Below, one piece after another: positions 9,481 through 19,995 of a stretch of DNA of 64,000 nucleotides. This DNA comes from Prorocentrum cordatum (taxonomy: Eukaryota > Sar > Dinophyceae > Prorocentrales > Prorocentraceae): contig CAUYUJ010002102.1 of NCBI GenBank assembly GCA_963575745.1, positions 84,501 to 148,500 of the forward strand, read 5' to 3'. The position numbers and the translations under genes are program-made. The number at the start of each line of letters is the position of its first letter. Position 1 is the stretch's first letter. The notes beneath the pieces were generated by a model. The model was not told where the DNA came from, made no database searches, and saw nothing but the letters and a program-made list of their open reading frames with translations.

Positions 9481-9995
9481 CAATACATGTGTGGTGCGGT
9501 CTATGTAGAGGAGTCTACTATGTGGTGCAATATATGTTGTGCAATTGCACAAGAGATGCGATGCCCTCTATGTCGTGCAATCCATGTTGTGCAGTATATG
9601 GTGTGTAACGTATGTTATGCACTCTATGTGGTGCGACCTGTGCGGTACAATGTATGTAAATCAATCTGTGTTGTACAATACATGTTGTGCAACACATGTT
9701 GTACAACCGATGCCCGCAATATACGTGCTGCAAAATTTGTTGTACAATACACGACGTGAAACCTATGGGAAGCAACATCTGGGGTGCAATCTACGTTATG
9801 CAACCTATGTTGTGCAGTACATATGGTGCGATCTATGAAGCACGCTATAGATGTTGTGTGCTTCATGTGGGGCAATCTATGTGGAACAATAGCTGTGGTG
9901 CAATACATGGTTTGCAATCTGTGGTGTGCAATACATGTTTGACCATCTACGTGGTGCAATCTTTATGATGCAATCCAGATAGTGGAATCAACGTT
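9481..9995. repeat. Degenerate tandem repeat, TGTTGTGCAATCTATG-type
   Basis: More than twenty diverged ~18-25-bp units with the core (T/G)GTGCAAT(C/A)(T/C)ATG lie in tandem. A short outlier of the same repeat is at 12395-12440, just before the 74-bp minisatellite. It merges into the ATGT microsatellite at its right end. Confidence 0.65.
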
Positions 9996-9997
9996 GT

Positions 9998-10051
9998 GCA
10001 ATATGTATGTATGTATGCATGTCTGCATGCATGCATGCATGCATGTATGTA

Positions 10052-10090
<39 letters not shown>

Positions 10091-10478
10091 ATGTATGTAT
10101 GTATGTATGTATGTATGGATGTGTGTGTACGTGTGTGTGTGTGTGCACGTGTGTTTATGTATGTATGTATGTATGTTTGTATGTATGTATTTAGGTAGGT
10201 AGATAGGTAGGTAGGTAGGTAGGTAGGTGTGTATGTATGTATGTTTGTGTGTTTATACGCATGTATGTATGTATGTATGTATGCATGCATGCATGTATGT
10301 ATGTATGTATGCATGCATGTATGTATGTATGTATGTATGTATGTACGTATGTATGTATGTATGTATGTTTGTATGTATGTATGTATGTATGTATGTATGT
10401 ATATATGTAGGTATGCATGTATGTATGTATGCATGCATGCATGCATGCATGTATGTATGTATGTATGTATGTATGGGT
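9998..10478 (+). repeat. ATGT/GCATG/CTGT tetranucleotide microsatellite
   Basis: Long runs of ATGT, with CTGT, GTAG and GCAT variants. A second array is at 11950-12210. Confidence 0.95.
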
Positions 10479-10639
10479 CCCTGAACCCACCATGAACCCT
10501 GCTTTCCTCGTGGAAGTTCCAAGAGGAAAACAGGGTCGGAGGGTCGTCGTGCTGGAGTGCGCGCGCGTGTACAAGAGGAAGATGAGAAAGAGTCAAAGAG
10601 GTAGAGACACTCGCAAGTCAAACTGTGAGAGAGTAGGAG

Positions 10640-11630
10640 ATGTATGTCAGCTTGGGGAGGGAGCCTGTAGAGTATCGGGATGTGTGTTGAGGACGGGTGG
10701 AGTGGAGTAGACGGACGGTGTGGAGTGGACGGGGGGTGTGGAGTAGAATGGGGTTTTCAAGTTCAGCTTGGGGAGGGAGCTTGTTGAGTATCGGGATGTG
10801 TGTTGGAGACGGGTGGAGCGGAGCAGACGGAAGGTGTGGAGTGGACGGAGGGTGTGGAGTAGAATGGGGTTTTCAAGTTCAGCTTGGGGAGGGAGCCTGT
10901 AGAGTATCGGGAGTTGTGTTGGAGACGGGTGGAGTGGAGTAGACCGAAGGTGTGGAGTGGACGGAGGGTGTGGAGTAGAATGGGGTTTTCAAGTTCAGCT
11001 TGGGGAGGGAGCCTGTTTAGTACTGTGTTGGAGAGGGAGTGGAGCAGACGGAAGGTGTGGAGTGGACGGAGGGTGTGGAGTAGCATGGGATTTTCAAGTT
11101 CAGCTTGGGGAGGGAGCCTGTTTAGTATCGGAGGTGTGTTGGAGACGGGTGGAGTGGAGCAGACGGAAGGTGTGGAGTGGACGGAGGGTGTGGAGTAGCA
11201 TGGGGTTTTCAAGTTCAGCTTGGGGAGGGAGCCTGTTTAGTATCGGAAGGTGTGTTGGAGACGGGTGGAGTGGAGTAGACGGAAGGTGTGGAGTGGACGG
11301 AGGGTGTGGAGTAGAATGGGGTTTTCAAGTTCAGCTTGGGGAGGGAGCATGTTTAGTATCGGAAGGTGTGTTGGAGACGGGTGGAGTGGAGCAGACGGAA
11401 GGTGTGGAGTGGACGGAGGGTGTGGAGTAGCATGGGGTTTTCAAGTTTAGCTTGGGGAGGGAGCCTGTTTAGTATCGGAAGGTGTGTTGGAGACGGGTGG
11501 AGTGGAGTAGACGGAAGGTGTGGAGTGGACGGAGGGTGTGGAGTAGCATGGGATTTTCAAATTCAGCTTGGGGAGGGAGCCTGTTGAGTATCGGGAGGTG
11601 TGTCGGAGACGGGTCGAGTGGAGTAGATGA
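10640..11630 (+). repeat. ~116-bp minisatellite, about nine copies
   Basis: The word CAGCTTGGGGAGGGAGC recurs at about 10649, 10763, 10880, 10998, 11101, 11216, 11332, 11448 and 11563, so the period is 114-117 bp with one 103-bp unit. Between these words lie GAGACGGGTGGAGTGGAG and a CGGAGGGTGTGGAGTAG segment. The open frames across the array change with each unit because the period is not a multiple of three. Confidence 0.95.
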
Positions 11631-11635
11631 GTACC

Positions 11636-11636
11636 C

Positions 11637-11692
<56 letters not shown>

Positions 11693-11850
11693 CATGATGA
11701 TGATGATCATGATAAGGATGATGAGTACCCAAGATGATGATAGTGATGATGATGATGATTATGAAGTGCACAAGATGATGATGAGGTGATGGTGATGACG
11801 AGTACACATGATGGTGATGATGGTGATGACGTGGGAACGGCTGCGGGGGC
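11636..11850 (+). repeat. ATG/GATGAT trinucleotide microsatellite
   Basis: A pure GATGAT run to about 11700, then a degenerate continuation with GAGTACCC and GAGTACAC words. The Met/Asp/His-rich frames have no meaning. Confidence 0.9.
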
Positions 11851-11949
11851 TTCTGGGGAGGACCCGCCGGGGCTCTCCGAAAATGCAGGGAGGCTATAGT
11901 AATTCATATAGGTTTTGAGGTATGGAGGGTTCATGGTGGGTTCAGCGGG

Positions 11950-12210
11950 CTATGTATGTATGTATGTATGTATGTATGTATGTTTGTATGTATGTTTGTA
12001 TGTTTGTATGTTTGTATGTTTGTATGTATGTATGTATGTATGCATGGATGTATGTATGTATGTATGCATGCATGCATGCATGCATGCATGTATGTATGTA
12101 TGCATGCATGCATGTATGTAGGTGTGTAGGTGTGTATGTATGCATGCATGCATGCATGCATGCATGCATGCATGCATGTATGTATGTATGTATGTATGTA
12201 TGTATGTCGC
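11950..12210 (+). repeat. ATGT tetranucleotide microsatellite, second array
   Basis: The same motif and variants as 9998-10478. The two arrays bracket the ~116-bp minisatellite and the GAT array. Confidence 0.95.
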
Positions 12211-12440
12211 ACGGAGGACCCCCCAGAAGCTTTTCAGATGCCCCCACGAAGACCCAAGAGGTTCCCAAGAGGCCCTCAGGATGCACGACTATGTCACGCG
12301 CCAGTGTTTGATAGCGTTGTCCAAGATCATCCAGCGCCTCCAGCCTGGGCTAGATCCTGAGCGCGCGTGAAGCGCGCTCGATGCTTTGCTGTGCTATTCA
12401 TGCTGTACAATCTATTGTGTGCAATCTATGTTGTGCGATC
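12211..12440. other. Short unique stretch between repeats
   Basis: A plus-strand segment at about 12284-12370 has G/C-ended codons (YVTRQCLIALSKIIQRLQPG) and ends at a TGA. It may be a small exon or a chance frame. From 12395 the GTGCAATCTATG repeat reappears. Confidence 0.3.
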
Positions 12441-12444
12441 TATG

Positions 12445-12785
12445 GGGGGCGGCGACGTGGCGGCGACGGCGGCAGAAAGCGCGACGACCGACAGACAGGC
12501 CCACATGTCGGGCGGCGACGAGGCGGCGATGTGGCGGCGACAGCTGCAACAAGCGCGGCGATGGACAGACAGGCCCAGACGACGGGCGGCGACGAGGCGG
12601 AGACGGGGCGGCGACAGCTGCAACAAGCGCGGCGACCGACAGAGAGGTCCAGACGACGGGCGGGGACGAGGCGGCTACGGGGCGGCGAAGGCTGCAACAA
12701 GCGCGGCGACGGACAGACAGGCCCAGACGACGGGCGACGACGAGGCGGCGACGTGGCGGCGACGGCGGCAACAGAACAGCCAGAC
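12445..12785. repeat. 74-bp minisatellite, GGCGAC/GACAGACAGGCCCAGACG
   Basis: The word GACAGACAGGCCCA recurs at 12490, 12564, 12638 (variant) and 12712, exactly 74 bp apart. Each is followed by GACGGGCGGCGACGAGGCGG and CTGCAACAAGCGCGG. Related sequence occurs at 40311-40445. Confidence 0.9.
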
Positions 12786-13166
12786 CAACAGGCAGTCCCA
12801 GCTTCTGAGTAACAAGTAAGCACCCCTAAGTGCAAACACTGTTTGGGAAATGTTGTATATCTACGTTTTGACCCTCGGGGGGGCTTTGGGATTTTTAGGG
12901 CCCTCGCGCCAATAATGCTACACCAGAGAAACGCCCCAGTCAGCGGATGGTTTGCAATGTGATCGATGCAGAGATCGATAAGGAGATCGACCGGGAACCT
13001 GGGAACCTGGGAGCCCGGAACTTACCAACGTCGGATTGGAACCAATGACCTGGAACCCGGGAGCCCGGAACCGGGAACCCGGGAGCCCAGGCCGCCACCA
13101 AAAGTGGTGGGAATTTGTTCGCCAAGTCTTCCCATTTCCGCTAGGACCCCTTCAGTGCCACCAAGG

Positions 13167-13388
13167 ATGGGGGAACAAGAAGACTGGCAGCACGTGAGCA
13201 GCGCAGAAGACGGACAAGACGAGGAAGATGTAGCCAGATCCGGGGAGGAGCAGGAGGAATCAGGAGATAAAGAAGCAGAGGGAGAAGGAGAGAATGAGGA
13301 TAACGAGGATCAGCAGATGGCTGTTGGGAATGAGGTGCCACAGCGGGATCGCAGACGAATGCACACGGGGTTGTCACACCTACGATGA
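13167..13388 (+). CDS. Small acidic hypothetical protein, 73 aa
   Basis: The ATG frame encodes a Glu/Asp/Gln-rich peptide (MGEQEDWQHVSSAEDGQDEE onward) that ends at TGA. The upstream DNA (12990-13095) is a short repeat of GGGAGCCCGGAACC-type words. The acid-rich composition could come from purine-rich DNA, so support is weak. No domain is visible. Confidence 0.2.
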   Translation: MGEQEDWQHVSSAEDGQDEEDVARSGEEQEESGDKEAEGEGENEDNEDQQMAVGNEVPQRDRRRMHTGLSHLR

Positions 13389-13745
13389 GTGTGGCGCACG
13401 AAGGAATCTCACACCTTGCGATTGCAGTTGAAAGGAAGCTCCGGTGCCAATATTTGGATGATGTCTCGAACTAAATTGTCGTTGTGACGCAAATGAGGGC
13501 AGCTTTAAGTACGCCGAGTCTCAATTTGACAGGGGTTGTCACACGCGAAACGGCACTGCTTCCACGAACCGCGTCCAAATTCATGGAAAGTCATGATATT
13601 TGTTTAACATGTTATGGTAACATTTTGACGCTCCTGTGTGTCTTTGAACCTGACGTCGCGATCTGCGTGAGGGGTGCGTCCGATTGTCGGAATCCGGGTG
13701 ATGCCTCAACCGAAACGGCCAGAAACATCGCAGACGGGACCCTGA
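13389..13745. other. Unique stretch, no gene recognised
   Basis: Lower GC than the flanks. GGGGTTGTCACAC occurs at about 13368 and again near 13530, but nothing else is repeated. No supported gene. Confidence 0.4.
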
Positions 13746-14084
13746 ATGCTTCATGTAATCGCCTCTAAGCTCTACTCCACTGGAGAGGCGCGCATAATAA
13801 CATGTATGTACGGAGGCCTCTCTGCCGCCCCCTTTGGAAGTGACGTGCACGGGGTCTCGGACTGCAAGCTCGGGAATATGTGGAGGGCCTTTACGAGGTT
13901 TCTCAAAACGTCTGCTGCATCTCGGTCGCTAGCACCGATACAGGGGGACGAGCGATGTTGGTTCCCCACTGTTTGTCCTGTGGCCGAAGTAAAAGAACTT
14001 TTTAGATCAAGCAGTTGCCTGAGTTTGGCTTTTTGGCTTCTTGCTCGCAGCTTCGTGAGGCGTGGTCCTCCGCCTTCAGTGTAG
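13746..14084 (+). CDS. Hypothetical protein, 112 aa (strand ambiguous)
   Basis: The ATG frame begins MLHVIASKLYSTGEARIITC and ends at TAG with a varied composition. The antisense frame 14182-13772 is also open and equally plausible (RDAADVLRNLVKALHIFPSL), with better G/C third positions. One of the two may be a real exon or retroelement remnant, but I cannot decide which. No family is recognised. Confidence 0.2.
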   Translation: MLHVIASKLYSTGEARIITCMYGGLSAAPFGSDVHGVSDCKLGNMWRAFTRFLKTSAASRSLAPIQGDERCWFPTVCPVAEVKELFRSSSCLSLAFWLLARSFVRRGPPPSV

Positions 14085-14659
14085 CCAGCCCTCCTTGGAA
14101 AACGTGTTCTGGCCCAGTGATGGCCATGCGCCATGTGGCATTCCTTGCGCAGAGGGATGTGGGACATGCGAGCTGTGGCCACCCTAGTTTCGGAGAAAGG
14201 TTCACAGATATGTTTAACATCGGATTCTCCGAAGCCTGTGAAACGTCTCCTAAATGAAGCTCCAGCGTGCGGTGGGTGCCAAGTTCGGTCTCAAGAAAAG
14301 GGGTCGCTTCGACGCGGTCAGGAATTCTTTAGTCTTGCCGGCCCCCCTCCCTCAAAGATCTTGGCTGGTAATGAACTCTGCGTGTCCCCAGGTTCGCCCT
14401 GTCCTTCTTCTCCTCTTCCTTCTCCTCCTCCCCTTCTCTCCTTCGTCCGCGACGGAGGTGGAAGCGGCGGAATGATTTCTTACCGAGTATTGTTGTGTGT
14501 CGGTGATTTTCAATTCGGCACCGGAACAACAAATGATTATTCGCACAGCATTGGGGGGTGAAGAAAGGCCGATCGCGGTTACAACAAAGCTTGTGTTGAG
14601 GTTTCATTTTGTGATGCGGCTTGGTCGCGAGTCCGTGTTTGGGAGGCCGGGTATTTGTC

Positions 14660-15350
14660 GAGCGGTCTGCTTTGTCCGTTACGCTGTGATGCGCCCGATG
14701 CGATCTTTCTCCGTGTTTGGCAGTGTTCCGCCGTGACTGGCAAGGGATTCTAGCTGGTGCTCCCCCAACAAGACATAGACGAGGCTCCCACGATAGAGCT
14801 TCATGACGGCGACTTCCAGCTTCAACTACGGCGGTTTCTCCGCTCCCTGGTGGCCAGCTACCGAGATCAGCGCTGGATGGCGGCTTCTTGGATTGAGGGC
14901 CCAGGATATACCACTACTGAGATCGTGGGCCGTGTGCTGTGTTCGACAGCTCTGCGTTCAAGGACACGGTTTCTGAGCTGGATCGGACTGGGTGGGTTTT
15001 GGGAAGCATTTCTTTTCCGTTCAATGGGCAATGTTGGCCGGGTTTCCGCAAACCTCCCAGGCTGGAGAATATGGGCCTTTGGCCGCTGGCAGTGAAATCT
15101 TCTCTTTGTTGCCTCATCGACGGGGTACAGCGATTATCAGAAGGCGGTCAATGCTTTCGCCCTTCCGCCATCGAAGCAAGTCTTCTTTTGAGCTTTCAGC
15201 GGCCACATGCAGGAATGCTCTCGCGCATGAGTAATGCCCTGTTCTCTGCTGCGCACAGGGTCAAGGCCCTCGTCTCTGATAGCGAGGGCCTTGTAGATTT
15301 CCATCGGTTTGGTAAGAAGGCAGTGGTGCCGTTGGTTTGGCCGAAGTGAG
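14660..15350 (+). pseudogene. Decayed LINE tail: zinc-knuckle-like motif and possible RNase H start
   Basis: At 14673-14726 a frame reads CPLRCDAPDAIFLRVWQC. This is close to the C-x-x-C...(H/R)-V-W-x-C knuckle that follows the reverse-transcriptase domain in many non-LTR elements. About 210 bases on, another frame reads VFDSSAFKDTVSELDRTGW, resembling the first strand of RNase H (where FTDGSA would be expected). Coding-like sequence then changes frame several times up to 15349. The antisense frame 15538-15137 is also open and varied. I read this as an old retroelement copy broken by frameshifts; the evidence is motif resemblance only. Confidence 0.3.
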
Positions 15351-15544
15351 GGGAGCTGCTGCCCACCCCCTCCCCGTTCGACGGCGACATGCGGCAGGTT
15401 TCTCATCAGATGTTGATTGGTGTAAGCGTGCTGCAACCTCGCCCACCAGTCAATGCCCCTCTGGCCCGATCTCGATTTGAAGGGAGTTGCGCGTGCGACC
15501 GCGAAACCAGCTCTTCCCATGGTCTGGTCGTAGTTCACCGAAAT

Positions 15545-16048
15545 CCTTATTCCTCCTCCACTTCTCCTCCTTCCGCCTCATCTTTCCTCCTCTCTGCTCC
15601 TCCCTGTTTCTCCCTCGTCCTTCCTCCTCTTCCTCCTTCTCCTCCTTCTCCTCCTCTCCTTTCCCTCTCCCTACCTGCTCCTCCCTCCTCCTCCTCGCTC
15701 CACCGTCCTTTTCCTCCCTCCTCATCCCCACTCCTTCCTCACTCTCCTTCCTCACTCTCCTTCCTCACTCTCCTTCCTCACTCTCCTTCCTCCTCCCTCC
15801 TCCTCCTCCTCCTCCTCCTCCCCTCCTCCCTCCTCCCTCCTCCTCCTCCTCCTCCTCCACCTCCCTCCTCCTCCTCCTCTCCTCCTCCTCTCTGTCCTCC
15901 TCCTCCTCCTCCTCCTCCTCCTCCTCCTCCCTCCTCCTCCTCTTCTGCCTCCTCCTCTTCCGCCCCATCCTCCTCCTTCTTCCTCTTCCTCCCTTCTCTC
16001 CATATTCCTCCCTCCTCCTCCCTCCTTCTCCCCCCTCCCCCCCCGACA
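15545..16048 (+). repeat. CTC/TCC-rich microsatellite tract
   Basis: About 500 bp of CCT/CTCC repeats with CACTCTCCTTCCT sub-repeats at 15738-15790. The Ser/Pro or Glu/Gly/Arg frames on the two strands are by-products. Confidence 0.9.
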
Positions 16049-16217
16049 GGGCACGCCCGCCTGCTCGAGGAGGACGGCGGGCCGGAGCCGGCGCCCAGCC
16101 TGGCGATAGTGGCGCTTGGCGCCGTCGGGCTCCCCCCCGTCGCCCCCGCCGGCCGCCCGCTCCCCTCGAGGGAAGAGCTCTCGGCCGACTTCGGGAACAA
16201 GCCGAGCATCCGACGAA

Positions 16218-16368
16218 GGCATCTCTACACCACCACCGCGCCAGGCCAGGGCCATCCTGGGCCCCAGGATGGTGTGTGGACCCTCCTGGCCGAGGCCGGG
16301 AGGGCGTGTACACCGTCCTGGGGCCCCAGGATGGCCCTGGCCTGGCGCGGTGGTGGTGTAGAGATGCC
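16218..16368. repeat. Near-perfect 151-bp palindrome
   Basis: GGCATCTCTACACCACCACC at the left end is the exact reverse complement of the right end, and pairing continues almost without mismatch to the centre near 16293. Each arm contains its own shorter palindrome, CATCCTGGGCCCCAGGATG. It would form a ~75-bp hairpin with almost no loop. It may be a foldback element, a small-RNA precursor or an inverted-duplication artefact of assembly. Confidence 0.9.
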
Positions 16369-17372
16369 TCCTGCGTGAAGCACCCACCGCTCGGGGGCAG
16401 CAAGCTCGTGGGAGCAGCTCGGGCCCCGTGCGCGGCAGGGGCCCCCCGTCTCCGCCACCCGCACCAGAGGCATCCACGTCCCCTCCCCCCCTTTTCAATT
16501 CGTGTCGCACCGCTGATAAAAGACATTCGAGGATGCGGCCAGGTTCTGTTCCTCTGCCGAAGATGACCAGGAGTCACTTCCCCTGGCCCGCTCGGCCGTC
16601 CGAGGATTCGTGGGGGGCATCCCTAGACGTCCGTACACGCCTATCGTTCGTGTCACGAGTCGTTCGCTGAAAGAGGTTGTGCGGTATCTGCGTCGAGGGG
16701 TGACCCAGGGAGTACACATGGCATCGGTCCCAGGAGTTCATTCACAAACCCAGCCCACTCGATCCATTCCAAATTGCATTGCCAGCCCCCAGCCCAAATA
16801 CCGAACACCAGGTCTCGACCACGAGTGTCTGAGGAGGAGTTAGAAGCTGGCTCGCACAGTGAACAACTCTCAGGGTGGCCGCCATCAAAAATGCGCTCCA
16901 GCGATAGAGACAGGGCCAATCGCGCTGGCCTGCTAAGCGCTGGTGGGCCGACGACGGTAATCCTCTTCGCAGCCCAGCCAGAGGTATCTCATCGCAGGGC
17001 CTCACAAAGTCTCGTGCCCCTTACCTGGCTCACGACCGCCATGTCCGCTTTCTGCCAATTGTGGGTTCCTCTGGCCGCCTTATGAAACGGAGGCGCCACA
17101 TCGGACCATTGGTGCTGTTTCGCTCTGCTCCCATCCAGGCCTTCCCGCAGCATGCCTTCTCCTCTCCTCCCCTCCTCTTCCTCCTGCAGTCCCATCGGTT
17201 TTCTGCTTTCACCCTCGCAAGAGAGTCCCGAGACATCCCCGCTCCGAGGGGAGGTTCGGCACCACCCAGACATCTTCGTGCGCACTGAGACGCCGGGGGC
17301 GACGCGCGCGTTCATAAATGTTCGGACATGCTCGGCGGTGGGCGCCTTCTGGTCCTACCGCCTTGGTAACAG
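16369..17372. other. Unique stretch, no gene recognised
   Basis: Open frames on both strands are below 110 codons and overlap each other without a dominant coding frame. No repeat, RNA gene or regulatory site was recognised. Confidence 0.4.
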
Positions 17373-17592
17373 TATGCGCTTAGGAACTTTTGTAGAGCGT
17401 GACGTTCTGCCAGCTTTGGCCCACCACGCCTCGGCGCGACACGGTATCCATTCCCCAGCCACCAGGTGTCTACGTCTCGAATTTTTCTCATGTCCCCCTC
17501 CCGCGGAGCGGAGCGACACATCACCCACTTGTATGGCATAACGTGTCCCCGGGGCCGCTGCGGCGACACGGTATGCAGAAGTTCCCGACCGT
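17373..17592. repeat. Terminal-inverted-repeat element, family D copy 1
   Basis: The right end reads as ACGGTCGGGAACTTCTGC on the complementary strand, matching the diverged left end near 17373-17405. Internal words (GGCCCACCACGCCTCGGC, CGCGGAGCGGAGCGACAC) align in order with copies at 23295-23517 and 45063-45519. The length is about 220 bp and it is non-coding. Confidence 0.65.
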
Positions 17593-18000
17593 ATTACCAC
17601 ATGTTTGTGCCATGTGCTCGGTTCGTACCCTCGATCTCCAAAGGCAAGGTGATCGCAAGATTACCCGGAGATCAGTTTTTGTCCCAACTCCCCCTGGGCC
17701 TGTCTCATTCTGGGCCCCTCTCCTGGGACGCCCGCCCGCAGTTTGCAGGAGGTTCGTGCCGCAGTTCCGTTGGGCGCGCAGAGTCTCCCGCAGCGCTGAA
17801 TTTGAGCCCATGCTGGGCAGAAGCCGCGCTCATCTGAGTCGGATTCCCTTTCGCAGGGGTGGGCCGCTTCCACCTCCGGGGCCGGGCGGCGAGCGAGCGC
17901 GCGAGCGCGCGAGCGCGCGAGCGCGCGCGCGCAAGGCTGCTGTACATGTTCCTCGCGCTGGCCATAGTCTGCGACGAGCACCCCCCCCCCTTCCCCCGGC
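17593..18000. other. Unique stretch with a short GCGA run
   Basis: No gene is recognised. A GCGAGCGCGC run lies at 17885-17932. Confidence 0.4.
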
Positions 18001-18007
18001 GGCTGCT

Positions 18008-18270
18008 GTGCTCTCGGAGGGGGAGGGGAGGAGGAGGAGGAGGAGGATGAGGAGGAGGAGGAGGAGGAGGAGGAGGAGGAGGAGGAGGAGGGGGAGGAGG
18101 AGAGGAGGAGGAGGAGAGGAGGAGGGAGGAGGAGGAGGAGGAGGAGGAGGAGGAGAGGAGGAGAGGAGGAGGAGAGGAGGAGGAGGAGGAGGAGGAGGAG
18201 GAGGAGGAGGAGGAGGAGGAGGAGGGGAGGAGGAGGAAGGAGGAGGAGGAGGAGGAGGAGGAGGAGGCTC
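18008..18270 (+). repeat. GGA trinucleotide microsatellite
   Basis: A nearly pure GGA/GAG array that opens all six frames. Confidence 0.95.
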
Positions 18271-18477
18271 CCAAGCCATGATTCGGGGCTTCGGGGAAAC
18301 GTGATGCGACAAGGGCGCGGGCAGGCTGGCGGAGGCGGCCGCCTGGCGGGTGTCCGCCTTCGCGTCGCGGGTCGTCGCGGGGCTCGTTCGGCGTGTCAGG
18401 GGGTGGCGCGCAGAGGGAGGGCGAGCGGGCACAAGCGGTCCGTGCAGGCTGGAGGGGGGTCGGGGGCACCGACGGGG

Positions 18478-18622
18478 GGGATAAACTCAGGGGGGGTAAA
18501 CTCAGGGGGTAAACTCAATGGGGGTAAACTCAGGAGGAGGAGGAGGAGGAGGAGGAGGAGGAGGAGGAGGAGGAGGAGGAGGAGCAGGAGGAGGAGGAGG
18601 AGGAGGAGGAGGAGGAGGAGGA
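18478..18622 (+). repeat. GGGGGTAAACTCA tandem followed by GGA array
   Basis: Four imperfect copies of GGGGGTAAACTCA (18478-18531) run directly into a GGA array (18530-18622). The 13-mer is not a known telomere repeat. Confidence 0.85.
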
Positions 18623-18779
18623 TGGAGGGGTCAGGGGGCAACGACGGGGGGGGGGGAAGCTCGGGGGGGGGGGGCGCAGCGACCCGCCGTCGCCCTTTCG
18701 TCGCCGACGGTGGCCGGATGCGGCCAGATAGTAGGGGGCCTCGTGCGAACCCTACCCCTACAGTGAGCGGCTTGAATAA

Positions 18780-18935
18780 GGAACACTTACTTTTCAAAAG
18801 GGGCTTGGTCGTTCCTCAGGCTTGCATGCGTTATTTGCAGTTCCTTACGCGTTATCTGTTATGTATCGTTCCTTATGCGTTGTTCCTTGGGATAAAAGAG
18901 GGGCTTCGTTCCTTATTGATCGTTCCTTAGGTCAG
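18780..18935 (+). repeat. Cluster of GTTCCTTA boxes
   Basis: CGTTCCT(T/C)A or AGTTCCTTA occurs at least six times between 18810 and 18931, with GCGTTAT words between, and once inverted (AAGGAAC) near 18779. The spacing is irregular. It may be a worn minisatellite or a cluster of binding sites. Confidence 0.5.
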
Positions 18936-18946
18936 GCCGATGATTG

Positions 18947-19047
18947 TACCCCCCACGATTTCTGAGGGGGAGGGGGGGGGTCACTTCGTCTGGGAGCTCC
19001 CGAGCGAAGTGAACCCCACCTTCCCCCCCCCAGAAATCTTGGGGGTA
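18947..19047. repeat. Foldback element, about 101 bp
   Basis: TACCCCCCACGATTTCTGAG at the left pairs with the right end (CAGAAATCTTGGGGGTA), and inner arms GGTCACTTCG and CGAAGTGAACC also pair. The result is one long imperfect hairpin. Confidence 0.75.
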
Positions 19048-19284
19048 GGGGCAGGGCTCGCATGTGGCCCCCTGGATAGCCCACCCCGCCCAGGACCGTG
19101 CCGATTCGCCATCGGGGGCCCATGGCCGATGCATCAGCAGCGTATCGCCGAGTCCAGGTCAACGTTTCCCCCCTGAGTTGGCCCCCCCCCTCCCGCGTTG
19201 CACATCAGGAGGGAGGGAGGAGGGGTGGGGGCCAGGAGGGGAGGGCGGAGGATGGTGAGGGCGGAGGGCGGAGAGTTGGGGAGG
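19048..19284. other. GC-rich spacer
   Basis: No gene or repeat is recognised. It becomes purine-rich from 19205 toward the GAT array. Confidence 0.35.
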
Positions 19285-19308
19285 AGGAGAAGGTGGTGGT
19301 GATGATGC

Positions 19309-19369
<61 letters not shown>

Positions 19370-19472
19370 CGCCATCGCGATCATGGCCATCATCATGGTA
19401 TGTTGATGAGTATAATGACGGTGATGTGGATGATGATGGCGATGATGATGATGTTGCTGCTGATGATGATGC

Positions 19473-19510
<38 letters not shown>

Positions 19511-19700
19511 TTGATGTTGATGTTGATGATGATGATGATGATTATGAGGAGGAGGAGGAGGAGGAGGAGGAGGAGGAGGAGGGCGCTGATGGTGGTGAGG
19601 ATGTTGGTTGTGCTTCTGGAGATTCATATGGTGATGATGGTGATGACGATGGTGTTGATAATGATGACGATTGTGGTGAAGATGCTGCTGATCATCATTA
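19285..19700 (+). repeat. GAT/ATG and GGA microsatellites
   Basis: Pure ATG repeats at 19300-19368, degenerate GATGAT at 19410-19545, GAG at 19548-19580, then degenerate GATGGT to 19700. The Met/Asp-rich and His-rich frames are by-products. Confidence 0.9.
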
Positions 19701-19849
19701 GGACCCCCATGAGAGCTCTCGCGAACGGTTTTTCGTTTCTGAGAGTCTGGGGGGCCCGGCATGGGAGTGTTTTGGCGGCCGAGACAACGAGACAACTCCC
19801 ACCGTGCTTCTTCTCGCGACGCCTGGAGGTTTGGACTGACTTCCTAAAC

Positions 19850-19995
19850 ATGCTCGCGTCGTGGAGGAAAAAGAAACAAGACGGACGTTTTTGCCGCTCT
19901 TAGCTTCCAGGGGGCTGGGCCCCAGGACCGTCGAACAAACGATGCAGGACGAAAAACTGGTTTCCAGGGTCGAGACATCTACGGGTCCACACATG
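19850..19995 (+). repeat. Dispersed element, family F copy 2
   Basis: It begins with the same ACATGCTCGCGTCG as the copy at 8982, has CAGGGGGCTGGGCCCCAGGACCG and GGACGAAAAACTGGTTTCC, and ends near GGGTCCACACATGG. Confidence 0.6.

Noticed and set aside
10884-11430. Frames of 104-157 codons in the ~116-bp minisatellite
   Set aside because: The same peptide (SRMGFSSSAWGGSLF) reappears in different frames from unit to unit, which shows that it is only the repeat.
15389-16577. Several 250-360-codon frames on both strands
   Set aside because: They are the translation of the CTC tract plus both arms of the 151-bp palindrome; the same peptide (YTTTAPGQGHPG) appears on both strands.
18478-18531. GGGGGTAAACTCA repeats as telomeric sequence
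   Set aside because: The unit is 13 bp with only four copies and does not match TTTAGGG or related telomere repeats.
19205-19795. His-rich and Asp-rich frames around 19.3-19.7 kb
   Set aside because: Direct translations of GAT/CAT and GGA microsatellites.
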